DNA of 38,547 bases from an uncultured Collinsella sp. (GTDB lineage Bacteria > Actinomycetota > Coriobacteriia > Coriobacteriales > Coriobacteriaceae). The notes under the pieces are model-generated. The model made no database searches and was not told the DNA's origin. It was given only the letters and a program-made list of their open reading frames with translations. Position numbers and translations under genes: made by a program. The number at the start of each line of letters is the position of its first letter. Position 1 is the first letter of the stretch. The stretch lies in the NCBI GenBank assembly GCA_900548815.1, contig URLR01000011.1, positions 1-38,547 on the forward strand, in the 5' to 3' direction. This document shows, one piece after another, positions 31,859 to 38,547 of the stretch.

Positions 31859-32317
31859 CTATCTCTCGACGCTTCGCTGTGCGCGGGGCGCCTCGTGCTC
31901 GGCGGCGCGGCTCGCCTGGCGGGCGTGCTCGGCGCGCTCCGCGAGGTAGCGCGAGCGCCCTGCGTCAACGGCCTCCTTGAGCTGCGCCGGCATGACCTTC
32001 ACGGTGTCCTTGACTGCGCGGCCGCCCTCGTCGAGCTCGGGCTGGCCGTCCGGCCCCATCACCGTCTTCCTCAGCCACACCTCGCGGTTCGCGAGCAGCG
32101 GTATGTCCCGGAAGTCGGCCCCCTTGAAGCGGCTCTCGTTCACGAACATGGGGCTGAACTCGTAGCCTCCCACGTCCACGCCGTCGACGACGGTGCCCTT
32201 GGGAAGGGTCGCCGAGTTGAAGGTCCTGGCCTCGCCGGTCGCGCGGTCGGTGTACTCGATGCCCTCGCGCACGAAGCTCTTGTGCAGCGAGAGGTACACG
32301 TTCTTCCTCTCTTCCAT
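31859..32317 (-). CDS. Hypothetical transfer-operon protein
   Basis: 152 residues, soluble. It begins MEERKNVYLSLHKSFVREG. The middle (TFNSATLPKGTVVDGVDVGGYEFSPMFVN...IPLLANREVWLRKTVMGPDG) is beta-rich and would suit a compact OB- or single-strand-binding-like fold. The basic helical tail is rich in Arg/Ala. AAGGAGGAAAG precedes the start. The family is not recognised; the position points to DNA handling during transfer. Confidence 0.75.
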   Translation of the reverse strand: MEERKNVYLSLHKSFVREGIEYTDRATGEARTFNSATLPKGTVVDGVDVGGYEFSPMFVNESRFKGADFRDIPLLANREVWLRKTVMGPDGQPELDEGGRAVKDTVKVMPAQLKEAVDAGRSRYLAERAEHARQASRAAEHEAPRAQRSVER

Positions 32318-32426
32318 GTCTTTCCTCCTTTTCGTCGTTCGTCTGTGCTTGTCTTCTTCCGCCGGGACGCGTGCCCCGGCGCGGCGCCCCTATCTCATGG
32401 CGACCGCCCCCTTCCTCGCTTTTCCG

Positions 32427-33428
32427 CTAGAAGCCGCTCACGATGTCGCGCGCCCAGGAGCCGCTCTTCACGAGGGCCAGGATGAGCAGCACGCACATGG
32501 CCAGGTACTGCAGCGCGTAGGTGAGCCCGTTCGCGACCGCGTCGGCCGGGGTGCCCGTCCCGGGGTTCGCCCCGGTGAGCCCGCCGAGCACGAGCGGGAA
32601 CGATATGAGCAGAACGAGGATGATGACGCCGGCGATGCAGACCGCCCCGAAGCTCTTCAGGTAGCCGACGCCTATCTGGCGCGTGGCGTCCATGCCGAGG
32701 AACGCCAGCGGGATCGGGGCGAACGCGGCCATGATGTAGAGCTGGAGGGCGCGGGCCCAGCAGACCACGAGGGCGACGACGTAGGCCGCCAGCACCACGA
32801 CCCAGCTGATGAGGCTCACGACGAGCATGGCGATGAGCGACGGGACGTCGTCGTCGGTGGTGACGACGGATACCTCGGGCAGGTCGAGCGCGCCTCCGGC
32901 GCCGAAGAGCGCTTCGACTCGGTCGATGGCGAGCCCGCAGACCTCGTAGACGGATGCCATCAGGTCGAAGCTGTTCTGTATGAGGAACAGGAACACGGCG
33001 AAGAACACGAGGAGGAAGACGACCTCCTTGACGCCGGGGAGGCTCTGGCTGCCGTCCATGCGCTGGGAGATTTCGATGAGCTTCAGGGTGAAGACCAGGC
33101 CGAGCACCCCGCACCCGATCGGCAGGATGGCCACCTGCCACACGCCCCGGGCGACGTCGTGCATGGTCAGGTCGCTTGAGCTCGTGAGCATGTGCGCGAA
33201 GTCCGCCGAGAGGATGCCGTTCGCCCCGATCGACCCGAGCACGCCCGTCTGCGCCTTGAACATCCAGTTGCAGCAGTCGCGAAGAAGGCCGCACAGCCAC
33301 TCGTTGACGTCCCCGGCGATGTCGGCGTATGCCGGCTGCGCGGGGACGAGCAGCAGCGCGCAGAGGGCGAAGGCCGTCGCGGCGGAGATGGCGAACGCCC
33401 TGCGGCTTCGCGCTTTGAGCGCCCCCAT
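32427..33428 (-). CDS. VirB6/TrbL-like polytopic channel protein
   Basis: 333 residues with an N-terminal signal-like segment (FAISAATAFALCALLLVPAQPAYA) and at least six further hydrophobic segments, e.g. VVFLLVFFAVFLFLIQ, LIAMLVVSLISWVVVLAAYVVALVV, CIAGVIILVLLISFPLVL and LAMCVLLILALV. Length and layout match the TrbL/VirB6 or Tn916 Orf15-type inner-membrane component of Gram-positive type IV secretion. The start at 33428 lies two bases after the upstream stop (TAGccATG). Frames extending to 33947 are shadows. Confidence 0.82.
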   Translation of the reverse strand: MGALKARSRRAFAISAATAFALCALLLVPAQPAYADIAGDVNEWLCGLLRDCCNWMFKAQTGVLGSIGANGILSADFAHMLTSSSDLTMHDVARGVWQVAILPIGCGVLGLVFTLKLIEISQRMDGSQSLPGVKEVVFLLVFFAVFLFLIQNSFDLMASVYEVCGLAIDRVEALFGAGGALDLPEVSVVTTDDDVPSLIAMLVVSLISWVVVLAAYVVALVVCWARALQLYIMAAFAPIPLAFLGMDATRQIGVGYLKSFGAVCIAGVIILVLLISFPLVLGGLTGANPGTGTPADAVANGLTYALQYLAMCVLLILALVKSGSWARDIVSGF

Positions 33429-33430
33429 GG

Positions 33431-34150
33431 CTACATCGCCTCCAGCGAGCCGCCGCGCGAGACCACGGTGACCACCGTCGAGGCGGGGTCGTCGAGCGTG
33501 AAGGTCGTCGACGCGACGTTCCCGGCGTAGTCGAGCCACACCTCCTTGTCCCAGGTGGCTCCCGCCGCCTGCGGGGACACCTCCGCCGCCTTCCCGGCGA
33601 CGGCCTCCTCGATGGCGGCGGCGTCTGCGCCCAGCGCCTCGGAGAGGCGCCCGTCGATGCCGGTCACGGAGAACGCTCCCTCGCGCGCCTTCTGGGGCGC
33701 GTAGGCCTGCGTCAGAAGGTCGCAGGCCAGAGTACGGGCGTCCCCGTCGCCCGAGACCTGGATGAGCGACAGGCCTCCCGCCTTGTCGCCGGTTCCCTTG
33801 ACGTCGATGGGCACGCTGAGAACGCCGCCGGCCTCGGAGGGCTCCTCGGCTGAGAAGAACCAGGCGCGCTCGGTGCCGCCGGCGCTCTCCACCATGGCGC
33901 CCTCGACGATCCGCAGCGTGGCGGTCGGGTCCTCGGCGCCCGTCCACACGGTGTTCCAGAGCGCCTCGGTGCGCGAGACGGCCTTCCCGGTTGCCGCGTC
34001 GGCGCCTGCAGCCGCGGGCTGCTCTTGCTCCTGGGGACTATCCTGCGCGCCTTCCTGCGGGGCGATGGCGCAGCGCGCCGCGCCCGCGCCGAGCGCCACG
34101 ATGAGCGCCCCGGCCGCGACGGCTGCCATGACCCTTGTCTTTCCCTGCAT
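33431..34150 (-). CDS. Membrane-anchored extracytoplasmic protein of the transfer operon
   Basis: 239 residues: N-terminal membrane anchor (RVMAAVAAGALIVALGAGAARC), a Gln/Glu/Pro/Ala linker to about residue 55, then a mixed alpha/beta domain ending in WLDYAGNVASTTFTLDDPASTVVTVVSR. This form resembles the small extracytoplasmic TcpC/VirB8-like or conjugal-transfer accessory proteins, but I see no diagnostic motif. It sits between the wall hydrolase and the VirB6-like gene; RBS GGAGA. Confidence 0.7.
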   Translation of the reverse strand: MQGKTRVMAAVAAGALIVALGAGAARCAIAPQEGAQDSPQEQEQPAAAGADAATGKAVSRTEALWNTVWTGAEDPTATLRIVEGAMVESAGGTERAWFFSAEEPSEAGGVLSVPIDVKGTGDKAGGLSLIQVSGDGDARTLACDLLTQAYAPQKAREGAFSVTGIDGRLSEALGADAAAIEEAVAGKAAEVSPQAAGATWDKEVWLDYAGNVASTTFTLDDPASTVVTVVSRGGSLEAM

Positions 34151-34159
34151 TGGTTTCTC

Positions 34160-35761
34160 CTATCTCGCGGTGAGCGCGCAGCTGAAGCTGCCGATGCCGC
34201 TCGCTATGCGGCACACGTCGCCCGTTCGCGGCTCGTGTATGTACCTGTCGTCGCCGATGTAGATGGCCACGTGCCCCGAGCGGTAGAGGATGTCGCCGGG
34301 CTTCGCCTCGGAGAGCGGTATGCGCCTGAGCTCCTCGTACTGGGACCCCGTGTAGTGGCTTATGCGGATGCCCGCCTGCGCGTAGCAGTACTGGGTGAGC
34401 CCGCTGCAGTCGAGCGCCTTGCCGGGGGTCGAGCCGCCCCACACGTAGGGCACGCCGAGCTGGCTGTACGCCGCCTCGACGATCGCGTTCCCGCTCGCGG
34501 ATGCGTCCCTCAGGTCCTCGACCGTCATGGAGTCGAGCCTGTAGAGGCCCCATTGCGCCATGATCGATTTCAGGGACTCGACGTAGGACGAGTCGGTCGC
34601 CCAGCCGGCGTCCTTGAGCCCCTCGGCCATCCTGTCCGAGTCGTGCCTCTCGATCGCCTCGCGGATGAGGGCGTTGCCCGAGTAGCGCTCCGCCTGCAGG
34701 AAGACCCTGCTGCGGAAGCGGATGCACTCGGCGTCGCCGGTGAAGCGGATGAAGCTCGCCGTTATCTGGGTGCGCTCGCCGGGCACGTACTCCTCGCTGG
34801 TGGCCCAGTTCGCCTTGCCGGCCACCTCGGGGCAGCCCGCGTAGCCCGACCACCACTTCATACCGAAGAGGTTGTGGTCGCGCTCTGCGAGCTGGCTCAT
34901 GCGGTCCCCCTGGCCGGACTCCTGGATGATCTGCGCTATGGTGCAGCCCGCCGGGTGCCCGTACTCCTCCTGGCACTCGAGCGCCGCCTCGACCATCTCG
35001 TAGGTGATGTAGGGAGGCAGCCCCTCGAGGCCCCGCTTGGAGGCCGCGTCGGCCCAGAAGCCGAACAGCGCGCTCAGCAGCTGCGCGACGGCGAGCACGC
35101 ACGCGACGAAGGCCACGATGCCGGCCACCGCCCCGAGCAGGGCGGGCGCCGCGCCCGAGACCGCGCCCGCGATCGCCGAGGCGGCGCCCTTCGACCCCGC
35201 GGCGCGGGCCGCCTCGCCCGACGCCTGCGCCGCGGTCTGGGCCGCCTGGGGCTTGGCCGAGGCCGCCGCGCCGGCGGCCTCGGGGCCGCGCGCGCCTCCC
35301 TTGGGGGCGCCGAGGGCGGTCGCCGCCTTGCGGCTGCCTTGGGCGGCCTTCTTCGCCTTCCTGCGCCGCAGCCTTCCCGCGGCTTTCTTGGACGCGCGCC
35401 CCGCGTCGTACATGCCCGAGGCGCCCTCGAGTTCCTCCGAGTCGTCGAGCTGGGAGACGGCCTCCCGGGCGATCGCCAGCTTCGCCGCCTCGACGCGCGA
35501 GCGCATCGCGGCCGCCGCTCGCCGGTCGCCGGCGGGTTGGGACAATTTGTCCCCGATCCCGCCTTCCGTCGCATCGGGCTTTGAGTGGCGCCCCTTCGCG
35601 GTCGCGGCGGGGCCTCCCGCCTCGTCGAGCGGGCCGGCTCCCTCCGAGACGTTTCCCAGGGCGTCGCGCTCGGTCTCCGCGACGTCGCCCGCGGTGAGCA
35701 CGTCGCGGCGCTGCGCCCCGACCACCTCGAGCATCCCGCCGCCCTCGCTCGGGCCGGCCAT
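34160..35761 (-). CDS. Bifunctional wall hydrolase, GH73 glucosaminidase + NlpC/P60
   Basis: 533 residues. The first 200 are Ala/Lys/Arg-rich and low complexity with no signal peptide. A membrane segment (AAPALLGAVAGIVAFVACVLAVAQLL) lies near 215-240. A glucosaminidase-like domain follows (AQIIQESGQGDRMSQLAERDHNLFGMKWW), then C-terminal NlpC/P60 with the Cys (ALDCSGLTQYCY), His (SGHVAIYIGDD) and third polar residue (YIHEP). It opens peptidoglycan for the conjugation channel, like CwlT/TcpG of Tn916-type elements. The ATG at 35761 is two bases after the virB4 stop. It contains one of the 15-bp dispersed sites (35539-35553). Confidence 0.9.
   Translation of the reverse strand: MAGPSEGGGMLEVVGAQRRDVLTAGDVAETERDALGNVSEGAGPLDEAGGPAATAKGRHSKPDATEGGIGDKLSQPAGDRRAAAAMRSRVEAAKLAIAREAVSQLDDSEELEGASGMYDAGRASKKAAGRLRRRKAKKAAQGSRKAATALGAPKGGARGPEAAGAAASAKPQAAQTAAQASGEAARAAGSKGAASAIAGAVSGAAPALLGAVAGIVAFVACVLAVAQLLSALFGFWADAASKRGLEGLPPYITYEMVEAALECQEEYGHPAGCTIAQIIQESGQGDRMSQLAERDHNLFGMKWWSGYAGCPEVAGKANWATSEEYVPGERTQITASFIRFTGDAECIRFRSRVFLQAERYSGNALIREAIERHDSDRMAEGLKDAGWATDSSYVESLKSIMAQWGLYRLDSMTVEDLRDASASGNAIVEAAYSQLGVPYVWGGSTPGKALDCSGLTQYCYAQAGIRISHYTGSQYEELRRIPLSEAKPGDILYRSGHVAIYIGDDRYIHEPRTGDVCRIASGIGSFSCALTAR
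35539..35553 (-). repeat. Dispersed 15-bp site GGGACAAATTGTCCC, copy 2 (in wall hydrolase)
   Basis: Exact copy in the low-complexity N-terminal part of the hydrolase gene, read in the same frame (Gly-Asp-Lys-Leu-Ser) as in the sortase. Confidence 0.85.
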
Positions 35762-35763
35762 TC

Positions 35764-38241
35764 CTATCCCTCCGCCTCTCGCGCCGCCCGGCGCATCTCG
35801 CGCTCGGCGACCTCGGAGGGCTTGGTGTTCCACAGGTCGTAGAGCGAGCCTTTCGGGAAGTCGTCGGTGATGGGCACGCGTATCCCGGCGCTGATGAGCA
35901 GGCCCTCGCCGGGCTTGACGGCGTCGCCGATGTAGCCGCGCTCCGTGGCGGAGAGCTGGAGCATCTCCGCCCATGCGTCGAGGTCGGCGGTGGACTGCTT
36001 GTGCAGCAGGAAGAACTCGGAGTTGAGCACCATGTCGCGGGCCTCGGCGTTGGCCAGCATGTGGCTCGTGTTCTGGCTGATGCCGGTGCAGATGAGGCCG
36101 AACTTGCGTCCCTCGCGCCACAGGCGGGCGAAGTACTCGACCACCGTCGGGTGCGCGAAGAGGCTCTGCACCTCGTCGATGTAGAGCCACGTGTAGTTGG
36201 GGCGCGGCGGCGTGACCATCACGCGGTTGCGCACCATCTCGAGCGCCGTGATCATGCCGAACACGCGCATGTTCTGGCCGAGCCCGTGCATGTCGATGTT
36301 GGTGATGCGGTTGTCGAGCGCCACGTTGCTCTGGCCGTTGAAGAAGGAGAAAGCGCCCTTCACGTAGCGCTCGTAGCGAAGCGCGATGTCGGCGGCCTCG
36401 GGCTCGGGCTGCGCGAGCAGCGCCGCGTGGAAGTCGCCGAGCGTGGGCAGGCGGCCGTCCTTCGCGCACTCCCGGTACGCCTCGCCGACGCAGCGCGCGA
36501 TGATCGAGCGGTCGCGCTCCGGCAGGCCCTCGCGGCCCTCGGCCATGAGCGCGCTCGAGAGAGCGAGCACCGCGTCGGTCTTGTACGCGAGCTTGGCGGC
36601 GTCTGCGCGGTCGGCGACGTCGGCGGTGTCGAGGGGGTTGAGCACCGCCGAGCATCCCGGGGCGAGCTCGACGTTCGCGCCGCCGAGCGCGCCGACGAGG
36701 TTGCCGTACTCGCCGGCCGGGTCGAAGATCACGACCTCGTCCTCGGGGTGCGCGAGCACGGTGTTGGTTATCTCGCGCTTCACCGAGAAGCTCTTGCCCG
36801 AGCCTGGCTTGCCGCACACGAATCCCATGGGGCTCGCCAGGCGCTTGCGGTCGCACAGCACCAGGTTCCCGCTCTCCTTGGACTGCCCGTAGTAGCCTCC
36901 GCCCGCCTCGTCGAGGCTCTGGCTCGCGAAGGGCATCTGCATCGCCACCTGTCCCGTGGTGAGGTAGCGGCTCACGGTGACGTGGTTGTCCCCGAGCGGG
37001 AGCACCGAGTTGAGCGCCTGGCGCTGGCGGAAGTGGAGCGGCTCGAGGCCGATCGTGCAGCCCTGCGCGACGCTCGTCACCTGCTGCACGCGGCGGTCGA
37101 GCTCCTCGAGGCTTTCGGCCCAGGTGTAGACGAGGCCCGTGTAGACGAACAGGCGCTCGGACTTGTTGCGCAGGAAGTCGAGCAGCTCCTCGGCCTCCTC
37201 CTTCGAGAAGCGCAGCTCGGGCGGCAGGATCTGGTAGTCGTAGCCCTTCTTCACGGCGCTCATCTGCTCGTCGATGATCTCCTTGTCCATCCAGTCGATC
37301 TGGCGCTTCACGAGCGCGAGCGCCTCGCTCTGCGCGATGGGCCGCACGTGCAGCGTCACGTTGAGCGGCAGCGGCAGGTCGATGATGGAGGCGAGGTAGG
37401 TCTCCTCGATGACCGACCCGAAGCTTCGAACGGCGAGCACCGCGCCGTAGCGCCCGTCGCTGCAGAAGCAGTCCGACCTGCCCTCGGGCTTGAAGTCGAG
37501 CGTGGAGGGCATGACGAAGTCCTTCGTGCGCGCGCCCGACGTCGGGGACAATTTGTCCCAGGAGAACTCGAAGCGCGACCCCGGGCGCAGCTGCCCCTGC
37601 AAAAGCTCGAGCCTCTCGGCGCCGTCGAGGGCGTGCGACGAGCAGCGTATGCGCGCGAGCGTCTGCTCCACGTCGCCGCGTATGCGCGCGAGCTTGGGCA
37701 CCGCGGCGTCGACGTCGTCGGCGCCCACGGCGTAGGTCAGGTAGCGGTGGCGCACGAGGTTCGAGACGCCCTCGCGCATCTTGTCGTTGAGGATGCGGTT
37801 GTATTCGGCGGCGAGCCCTGCCGTGGCGTCCTCCCCGGGCTCGAAGAAGACCTTGCGGCCGACCTCGTCGGCTGGGATGGGCGCGTTCACGACTTGGAGC
37901 TGCACGTGGGAGTCCGCTGGGAAGTAGTTGAACAGCGAGCTCATCACGGTGAAGGCCGTCTCGCGCGCCTCCTTGCGCGCGGACTGGTAGCTGATGTCGG
38001 AGAACTCGACCGTCTGGCTGAACATCCCGGGCATCACCTGGGCGATGCCGTCCCTGTACATGGCGTCGTAGCCGACGTAGGCGGCCATCTCGCGCGAGCG
38101 GTCGCGCTCCCGGCGGCGCCTCTGCCGCTCGGCCTCCGCGCCCTTCGAGGCGTCCTTGCGCCCGCCCGTGCCGCCGAGGAGCAGCCCGAGGGTGCTCGGG
38201 CGCTTCGGCCTATTCTCCTTGTTGGTTCTTGCTCGGCTCAT
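35764..38241 (-). CDS. virB4: VirB4-type conjugation ATPase
   Basis: 825 residues; the ATPase that powers the type IV secretion channel. N-terminal basic stretch (MSRARTNKENRPKRP..., RQRRRRERDRSRE), VirB4/CagE domain, then Walker A GKPGSGKS at 477-484 and Walker B WLYIDEVQ near 685, followed by the ARDMVLNSEFFLLHKQS region. The start at 38241 is chosen from AAGGAGC about 10 bases upstream; it overlaps the PrgI-like gene by 32 bases. It contains a 15-bp dispersed site in the codons for WDKLS (residues 228-232). Confidence 0.93.
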   Translation of the reverse strand: MSRARTNKENRPKRPSTLGLLLGGTGGRKDASKGAEAERQRRRRERDRSREMAAYVGYDAMYRDGIAQVMPGMFSQTVEFSDISYQSARKEARETAFTVMSSLFNYFPADSHVQLQVVNAPIPADEVGRKVFFEPGEDATAGLAAEYNRILNDKMREGVSNLVRHRYLTYAVGADDVDAAVPKLARIRGDVEQTLARIRCSSHALDGAERLELLQGQLRPGSRFEFSWDKLSPTSGARTKDFVMPSTLDFKPEGRSDCFCSDGRYGAVLAVRSFGSVIEETYLASIIDLPLPLNVTLHVRPIAQSEALALVKRQIDWMDKEIIDEQMSAVKKGYDYQILPPELRFSKEEAEELLDFLRNKSERLFVYTGLVYTWAESLEELDRRVQQVTSVAQGCTIGLEPLHFRQRQALNSVLPLGDNHVTVSRYLTTGQVAMQMPFASQSLDEAGGGYYGQSKESGNLVLCDRKRLASPMGFVCGKPGSGKSFSVKREITNTVLAHPEDEVVIFDPAGEYGNLVGALGGANVELAPGCSAVLNPLDTADVADRADAAKLAYKTDAVLALSSALMAEGREGLPERDRSIIARCVGEAYRECAKDGRLPTLGDFHAALLAQPEPEAADIALRYERYVKGAFSFFNGQSNVALDNRITNIDMHGLGQNMRVFGMITALEMVRNRVMVTPPRPNYTWLYIDEVQSLFAHPTVVEYFARLWREGRKFGLICTGISQNTSHMLANAEARDMVLNSEFFLLHKQSTADLDAWAEMLQLSATERGYIGDAVKPGEGLLISAGIRVPITDDFPKGSLYDLWNTKPSEVAEREMRRAAREAEG
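37545..37559 (-). repeat. Dispersed 15-bp site GGGACAAATTGTCCC, copy 3 (in virB4)
   Basis: Exact copy in virB4, same reading frame (Asp-Lys-Leu-Ser with AAA and TTG codons), 2.0 kb from copy 2. Confidence 0.85.
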
Positions 38242-38497
38242 AGAGCTCGGCTCCTTTCTTCCTGGCCCTGCGCCTCGCGCGCCGCCCCGGGCGGCCCGGG
38301 CGCGGCGAGCCCTCGGGAAGGCTCCCGGCGAGGCAGGGCTCGTACGCGAGCAGCTGCGGGGAGAGCTCGTGGGCCGCCAAAAGCGGCAGCAGCTCCTCGG
38401 CCCGCATGCCGAAGGGCCGCCAGAACCCGGCGAGCCAGAACGGCATGCTGCAGAGCATGATCGGGAAGGCCGCGTCCGCGACGTCGGCGTGCAGTCC
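38210..38497 (-). CDS. PrgI-like membrane protein, 5' part missing
   Basis: The C-terminal 95 residues of a small transfer protein; the 5' end is cut by the contig end. One membrane segment (AAFPIMLCSMPFWLAGFWRPFGMRAEELL) is followed by a basic tail RPGRPGRRARRRARKKG. This matches the PrgI family, in which a two-helix membrane protein is encoded directly before VirB4. The stop overlaps the virB4 start. Confidence 0.7.
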   Translation of the reverse strand, partial: GLHADVADAAFPIMLCSMPFWLAGFWRPFGMRAEELLPLLAAHELSPQLLAYEPCLAGSLPEGSPRPGRPGRRARRRARKKGAELYEPSKNQQGE

Positions 38498-38547
38498 CTG
38501 TCTCTTATACACATCTCCGAGCCCACGAGACGGACTCCTAGCTCGTA
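38498..38547 (+). other. Nextera i7-side sequencing adapter (artefact)
   Basis: CTGTCTCTTATACACATCT at 38498-38516 is the reverse complement of the transposon mosaic end. CCGAGCCCACGAGAC and an 8-base index follow. It is not organism sequence. Confidence 0.97.

Noticed and set aside
33429..33947. N-terminal extension of the VirB6/TrbL-like frame
   Set aside because: Out-of-frame reading of the upstream gene; the signal-like N-terminus begins at 33428.
35762..36856. N-terminal extension of the wall hydrolase frame
   Set aside because: It is an out-of-frame reading of virB4; the hydrolase start at 35761 has a ribosome site and follows the virB4 stop.
36001..38460. 819-codon plus-strand frame over virB4
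   Set aside because: Antisense shadow of VirB4, which has Walker motifs in the other strand.

Overview
The window reads as one high-G+C Gram-positive chromosome segment, most like a Collinsella-type member of the Coriobacteriia (Actinomycetota). That placement is my inference from gene flavour: a MurT-GatD peptidoglycan amidation enzyme, sortase and adhesin genes, tandem iron-type alcohol dehydrogenases, and codon use. Both extreme ends are Illumina/Nextera adapter, so only about 47-38497 is genomic and the outermost genes are cut artificially.

Left part (47-14785) is ordinary chromosome. It holds a fused MurT-GatD gene cut at its 3' end, a coupled pair of repeat-type proteins of unknown role, an iron-containing alcohol dehydrogenase, a glycerol dehydrogenase and a degenerate third family member. 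It continues with a four-cluster ferredoxin-like protein, the GTPase-family ATPase YchF, a small membrane protein, a divergent HTH/unknown gene pair around a perfect 24-bp palindrome, type I asparaginase and guaA with a strong terminator.

A 600-bp noncoding stretch after guaA carries many copies of TTTACTCCC/GGGAGTAAA in both orientations. From 15254 to the right end there is an integrative and conjugative element (ICE). The order is an XRE repressor, divergent excisionase and tyrosine integrase, a small mobilisation-like gene, and an inward-facing block RHH - GIY-YIG/DUF4357 (broken by an in-frame amber) - hsdM - hsdS (altered 3' end) with no hsdR. Then come a noncoding GC-rich 545 bp, a YraN-like gene, parA-parB, a hairpin-rich oriT candidate, mobC and a MOBP-type relaxase. 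A convergent transfer operon on the minus strand follows, read from the right end: PrgI-like, VirB4, a GH73-NlpC/P60 wall hydrolase, an anchored unknown protein, a VirB6/TrbL-like membrane protein, an unknown protein, a large thioester/VaFE-type adhesin and a class B sortase. The coupling protein and the far attachment site must lie beyond the contig.

The most interesting signals are in DNA sites. Sites of the form GTAC-N6-GTAC occur three times in the repressor/excisionase promoter region and once, inside a 40-bp inverted repeat, upstream of parA. This suggests one repressor controls both excision and partition/mobilisation. A 15-bp quasi-palindrome GGGACAAATTGTCCC occurs three times, each inside an unrelated transfer gene and in the same reading frame (Asp-Lys-Leu-Ser written with A/T-rich codons), and its half-sites recur upstream of parA. 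It looks like a selected protein-binding site such as a ParB centromere. A pair of 31-codon membrane microproteins face each other across a 28-bp perfect palindrome where the two operons converge.
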